A stretch of DNA of 8,894 bases, taken from contig CAMBZO010000082.1 of the NCBI GenBank assembly GCA_945872195.1, forward strand, positions 1 to 8,894. The letters run 5' to 3'. The stretch is from Akkermansia muciniphila (GTDB lineage: Bacteria > Verrucomicrobiota > Verrucomicrobiia > Limisphaerales > SXTU01). Shown in pieces: positions 6,573 through 8,894 of the stretch (positions within the stretch are counted from its first letter, which is position 1; the number at the start of each line of letters is the position of its first letter). Both the position numbers and the translations under genes were made by a program. The notes beneath the pieces were generated by a model. The model did not search any database. It was not told the origin of the DNA and saw nothing but the letters and a program-made list of their open reading frames with translations.

Positions 6573-6591
6573 CTCCACTGACGCAGTGGAG
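6573..6591. promoter_or_regulatory. 19-bp palindrome upstream of the DUF1501 gene
   Basis: CTCCACTG-ACG-CAGTGGAG is a perfect 8-bp inverted repeat with a 3-base centre. It lies 20 bp before the DUF1501 start and about 115 bp before the divergent lipoprotein gene. It could be a dimeric-repressor operator or a hairpin in the 5' leader of the DUF1501 mRNA. No T-tract follows on either strand, so a terminator is less likely. No matching second site was found in the window. Confidence 0.45.
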
Positions 6592-6707
6592 CGGAGGGTT
6601 ATTTCAGGGAACAATTTGGCAAGGAGCGATGCCCCAGACCGCGTTTGGCACTACCCAAAATGTGACTTGCGGGGGAAAGCGGATGAATTACAGTGCCCGG
6701 TGAATCC

Positions 6708-7010
6708 ATGAGACCTACAAGCGCTGTTAGCATAAGACTTCTTCGAATCGTCATCCTCCTCTCGGTGCTGGGCGTCGCGGACGGCTGTCGGCGCGGCGCC
6801 AAGCCCGCACCAACTGAGAATGCTGCTGAGACCGCGATTGAATCCGGCGCGCCTCAGACGGTTCAGGTGGGCGGGTCCGCAGTCATTTTGGCACCTGCCC
6901 CACAGATCACCAACAACGTCGCCCCGCCGCCACGAGTGGATACCAAAACGGGCAAACTGATCCTGCAAGGCGACGCGCCAGTAGTGAGAAAAAAGACCGC
7001 AGCCGAATAA
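6708..7010 (+). CDS. Small putative lipoprotein, unknown function
   Basis: From the ATG at 6708 the product has 100 residues; a GTG at 6693 would add five. Seen: a basic N-terminus, then a hydrophobic stretch LLRIVILLSVLGVADGC (residues 10-26 from the ATG) ending in a cysteine that could be lipid-modified. The lipobox is atypical, with Ala at -3 and Asp at -2. The remainder is low-complexity, rich in Ala, Pro, Thr and Val, and looks disordered, suggesting a surface or periplasmic tether. I do not recognise the family. A GGTGA at 6699-6703, four bases before the ATG, is a weak ribosome binding site. The stop is 12 bp before the prepilin-like gene, so the two are probably cotranscribed and may share a function. 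Confidence 0.65.
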   Translation: MRPTSAVSIRLLRIVILLSVLGVADGCRRGAKPAPTENAAETAIESGAPQTVQVGGSAVILAPAPQITNNVAPPPRVDTKTGKLILQGDAPVVRKKTAAE

Positions 7011-7022
7011 CCCCATCCAGCC

Positions 7023-7973
7023 ATGCACCCCTGCCACGCACCCAAACGCGGTTTTACCCTCATTGAACTACTCGTCGTCATTGCGATCATCGCGATCTTA
7101 GCGGGCATGCTTCTGCCGGCCTTGTCCAAGGCGAAGGCCAAGGGCCAGTCCGCCGGGTGCATCAGCAACATGAGGCAGGTAGCCACCGCGAACGCCATGT
7201 ATGAGACCGACAACGACGGGCGGTTTCCCTACGCATTCCTGCGCCCGGTGGGCGGCGTTCAGATAACGTGGGACGACCTCTTGGCCAGCAACTTGGGGGT
7301 GAACCTCACGCAGGCTGAGATGAACAATCAGGTCATGCTAGCGGAGCGCGCTCCCAAAATGCTCAAGTGTCCAGCCGACAAGGTGGATAGAAACCCCGCG
7401 TTCGTGAATCCAATTTCCGCTGGCGGATTGGGAGGCGCCCCGCGCACCTACTCGATGAACGCGCACAACATGCTTTTCTGGCAGTTTGGCAATTCGCCGC
7501 CGCCTGTCGCCGCCCGGGACTGGCCACCCGGTCCTGGCAACCTCACCGGCCCGGGCTTGGGCTGGGACATCGGCGGGTTGGGCGGAAGCCCCGCCACCAT
7601 CAACGCCCTCAATTGGGTTGGGCCGACGGGAACAATCAATATCCAACAGCAGGCGTCGTTTCGTATCACTTCATTCAACAACACAGCGAATTCAATGGTG
7701 TATGGGGAGAAGATCACCTCTGAAAACTTTGCCGGGCAGGGATATTCCTCGCTCCGCTCCGTCATCACGCGCCCCGACCTCCAGTTTGAGCCAATCATCA
7801 ACGGCATTCCTGTTCTTGGCACCAGTTCCAACCTGCTCCACGGGGCATATGTGCTGACTTACTCTTTTGCGGACGGCCACGTTGCCCAAATCCAGCCCAT
7901 CAAGACCCTCGGGACGGGAACCGATCTGGGTGCGCAGACGGGGATGTGGACCATCTCCACCATTGACGACTGA
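7023..7973 (+). CDS. Prepilin-like protein (type II secretion/type IV pilin signal, DG-motif C-terminus)
   Basis: The 316-residue product carries a textbook class III signal: KRG followed by FTLIELLVVIAIIAILAG. Prepilin peptidase should cleave after G10 and methylate F11, and E15 is the conserved Glu5 of mature pilins. The hydrophobic helix spans 12-32. Next comes the family segment CISNMRQVATANAMYETDND (46-65), then KCPAD (115-119), giving a possible C46-C116 disulfide. The end has SFADGHVAQI (281-290), the DG part of the H-X9-DG processing-associated domain. Here the preceding histidine (H273) is separated from DG by ten residues rather than nine. A Gly/Pro/Asn-rich middle (about 132-200) forms the globular part. 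Such proteins occur in dozens of copies in Verrucomicrobiota and Planctomycetota; their roles (surface pseudopili, secretion, adhesion) are mostly unproven. No Shine-Dalgarno is evident, so coupling to the preceding lipoprotein gene is plausible. Confidence 0.92.
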   Translation: MHPCHAPKRGFTLIELLVVIAIIAILAGMLLPALSKAKAKGQSAGCISNMRQVATANAMYETDNDGRFPYAFLRPVGGVQITWDDLLASNLGVNLTQAEMNNQVMLAERAPKMLKCPADKVDRNPAFVNPISAGGLGGAPRTYSMNAHNMLFWQFGNSPPPVAARDWPPGPGNLTGPGLGWDIGGLGGSPATINALNWVGPTGTINIQQQASFRITSFNNTANSMVYGEKITSENFAGQGYSSLRSVITRPDLQFEPIINGIPVLGTSSNLLHGAYVLTYSFADGHVAQIQPIKTLGTGTDLGAQTGMWTISTIDD

Positions 7974-8126
7974 CGAGCAGCGCTCACCGTGCGGTCAGCT
8001 TTGTCACGGGCGCGAGCGGGCTGATCCCACGGATGGGCGGCGGATAGCTACTCATTTGGCGATGGAACCCAGTGATAGGAAGGGTGTTGACTGCAGTTTC
8101 GCGAGGTAAAAGGTCGTCGGTTCATG

Positions 8127-8308
8127 GTTCCGCAGCCTTCGGAAGACCCAAACGGACGTTGGTTGGCCTTCCCCGAAGGGTCGGGAGAGGCAGACGGCCA
8201 GCCGTCCGACGTTCCTGAAGGCTGGGGAACCCAAACGGTCGTCCGCCCGGCGTTCCCGAAGGCTCGGGGGAGCCAAAATGCCAGCCGTTTGCCTTCCCCG
8301 AAGGCTCA
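8127..8308. repeat. Degenerate tandem repeat, about 41 bp per unit, five copies
   Basis: Units begin at about 8127, 8168, 8211, 8252 and 8293 (spacings 41, 43, 41, 41), the last one partial. Each opens with a hairpin-forming core of the form (C/G)TTCCCCGAAGGCTCGGGG. In the second and fourth units TTCCCCGA or a variant pairs with TCGGGGGA or a variant. Each then continues with a part around AAACGGNCG; in the second unit this contains the palindrome ACGGC-CA-GCCGT. Copies differ at many positions. The unit length is not a multiple of three, so the array is non-coding. It resembles the palindromic minisatellites found between genes in some Verrucomicrobiota, but that parallel is from general knowledge and was not searched. 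Confidence 0.75.
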
Positions 8309-8522
8309 AACTCCAACATCGTCGCGGGATAGTCCTCGGTCATGCCCAACCGCTGCAGATGGTGGGAGGTGGAGTCAATTGGCGAGCCCGGTCCTTTGAA
8401 ATACCGTTGCCGCCGTTGCCCGCCGGTTCAGGTCTCGATATCGCGCACGTAGTCGCAACCCTCAGCCGGAGGGATGCAGGCGGCTCTAACCACAAAGGAA
8501 TCGTTCAGGCTCAAGTTGCGCG

Positions 8523-8565
8523 TCCGGTGCCGACTCCTGCACGCGCCCGGGCCACCGGATTTTTT
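8523..8565 (+). terminator. Candidate intrinsic terminator upstream of the MoxR gene
   Basis: TCCGGTG at 8523-8529 and CACCGGA at 8553-8559 are perfect inverted repeats, with two further C-G pairs possible inside across a bulge. The right arm is followed directly by six T residues at 8560-8565. The loop is long (23 bases), which weakens the case. It lies 52 bp before the MoxR start. It could end a transcript coming from the lipoprotein and prepilin-like genes, or act as an attenuator in the MoxR leader. Confidence 0.45.
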
Positions 8566-8617
8566 CCCAACGCGCAGGCTTCCGCCACTGGCATTTGCCG
8601 GGTAGCATTTGTCCGAC

Positions 8618-8894
8618 ATGAACACCGGCATCGCCGCCATCAACGAAGAAGTCCAGAAAGCCGCCACCTTCGTCCCCACGCTCTTCGCCGAGCTGAACAA
8701 GGTCGTCGTCGGTCAGAAATACCTCGTCGAGCGCCTCGCCATCGGCCTGCTCGCCAACGGCCACGTCCTGCTCGAAGGCGTGCCCGGCCTCGCCAAGACG
8801 CTCTCGGTGAAATCCCTCGCGTCCTGCCTCGCCGTGAAGTTTTCCCGGCTCCAGTTCACGCCGGACATGCTGCCCGCCGACGTCATCGGCACGC
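8618..8894 (+). CDS. MoxR-family AAA+ ATPase, N-terminal part
   Basis: The gene opens at the ATG at 8618 and continues past the right edge, leaving 92 visible residues. Seen: an N-terminal helix, then ELNKVVVGQKYLVERLAIGL (25-44), Walker A GVPGLAKT (54-61), and the strongly conserved RLQFTPDMLPADVIGT (77-92). These identify the AAA_3/MoxR group, chaperone-like ATPases that usually act with a DUF58 and von Willebrand factor A-domain proteins encoded next to them. Such partners would be expected downstream, outside the window. Walker B, sensor and arginine-finger residues are not visible. The reading frame has the strong C/G third-position bias of the other housekeeping genes. There is no clear ribosome binding site. 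Confidence 0.93.
   Translation, partial: MNTGIAAINEEVQKAATFVPTLFAELNKVVVGQKYLVERLAIGLLANGHVLLEGVPGLAKTLSVKSLASCLAVKFSRLQFTPDMLPADVIGT

Larger units (their letters stand above)
7974..8617. other. Gene-poor intergenic region
   Basis: About 640 bp lie between the prepilin-like gene and the MoxR gene. Reading frames on both strands at 8052-8399 are products of the tandem repeat, whose 41-bp unit is not a multiple of three, and do not resemble known proteins. Minus-strand frames at 8428-8764 overlap the start of the MoxR gene antisense and have no family resemblance. The region holds the tandem array (8127-8308), an unexplained segment at 8342-8452, and a terminator-like hairpin at 8523-8565. Nothing else was recognised at 7974-8126. 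Confidence 0.6.

Noticed and set aside
6629..6703. A 24-codon frame preceded by AAGGAG, possible leader peptide for the lipoprotein gene.
   Set aside because: The spacing from AAGGAG to the ATG is only two bases, the peptide has no attenuation-type codon run, and no terminator pair follows.
8127..8308. CRISPR array.
   Set aside because: Units are contiguous and degenerate, without identical repeats separated by unique spacers, and no cas gene is nearby.
8052..8399. Open frames on both strands across the tandem repeat, with FPEG/SPEG-like repeated peptides.
   Set aside because: The repeat unit is not a multiple of three and both strands stay open through composition alone, so these are repeat artefacts.
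8428..8764. Minus-strand frames overlapping the MoxR start.
   Set aside because: The plus strand encodes a clear Walker A and MoxR signature, and the antisense peptides match no family I know.

Overview
The window looks like chromosomal DNA of a high-GC Verrucomicrobiota bacterium, probably near Pedosphaera/Limisphaerales. This is an inference from gene content and style. The pointers are a Tat-signal DUF1501 protein, a prepilin-like protein with the DG-type C-terminus common in Verrucomicrobiota and Planctomycetota, a xylose-isomerase-like TIM barrel, weak Shine-Dalgarno sequences, and intergenic regions filled with short palindromic or tandem repeats. No rRNA, tRNA, CRISPR array, transposase or phage gene is visible.

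Layout. (1) 1-388, minus: the start of a Tat-exported protein, perhaps an alpha/beta hydrolase. (2) 389-582: a short gap with an inverted pair of heptanucleotide-repeat arrays; the right array runs into the end of the next gene. (3) 583-4150, minus: a compact operon in the order TetR/CecR-type regulator, FtsX/DevC-type permease, DevA/LolD-type ATPase, HlyD/DevB-type adaptor. The first three genes are joined by a 1-base overlap and a 1-base gap. Together they should form a tripartite efflux or lipid-export pump controlled by its own repressor. (4) 4151-4266: a divergent promoter region. An 18-bp perfect-arm palindrome fills the -35/-10 spacer of the regulator promoter and is a strong candidate operator. 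(5) 4267-5148, plus: a sugar phosphate isomerase/epimerase-like enzyme. (6) 5176-6552, minus: a DUF1501 protein, convergent with the isomerase gene. (7) 6708-7973, plus: a small putative lipoprotein followed by a prepilin-like protein. (8) 7974-8617: a long gene-poor stretch with five degenerate copies of a roughly 41-bp tandem repeat and a terminator-like hairpin. (9) 8618 to the end, plus: the start of a MoxR-family AAA+ ATPase.

The protein families here are known, and I see no convincing new multi-gene system. The most unusual material is repeat DNA merging with gene ends. A palindromic element encodes the last 28 or so residues of the TetR regulator, and a heptad repeat supplies the last codons and stop of the HlyD gene in the same operon. 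The 41-bp array and the predicted operator are also worth a second look.
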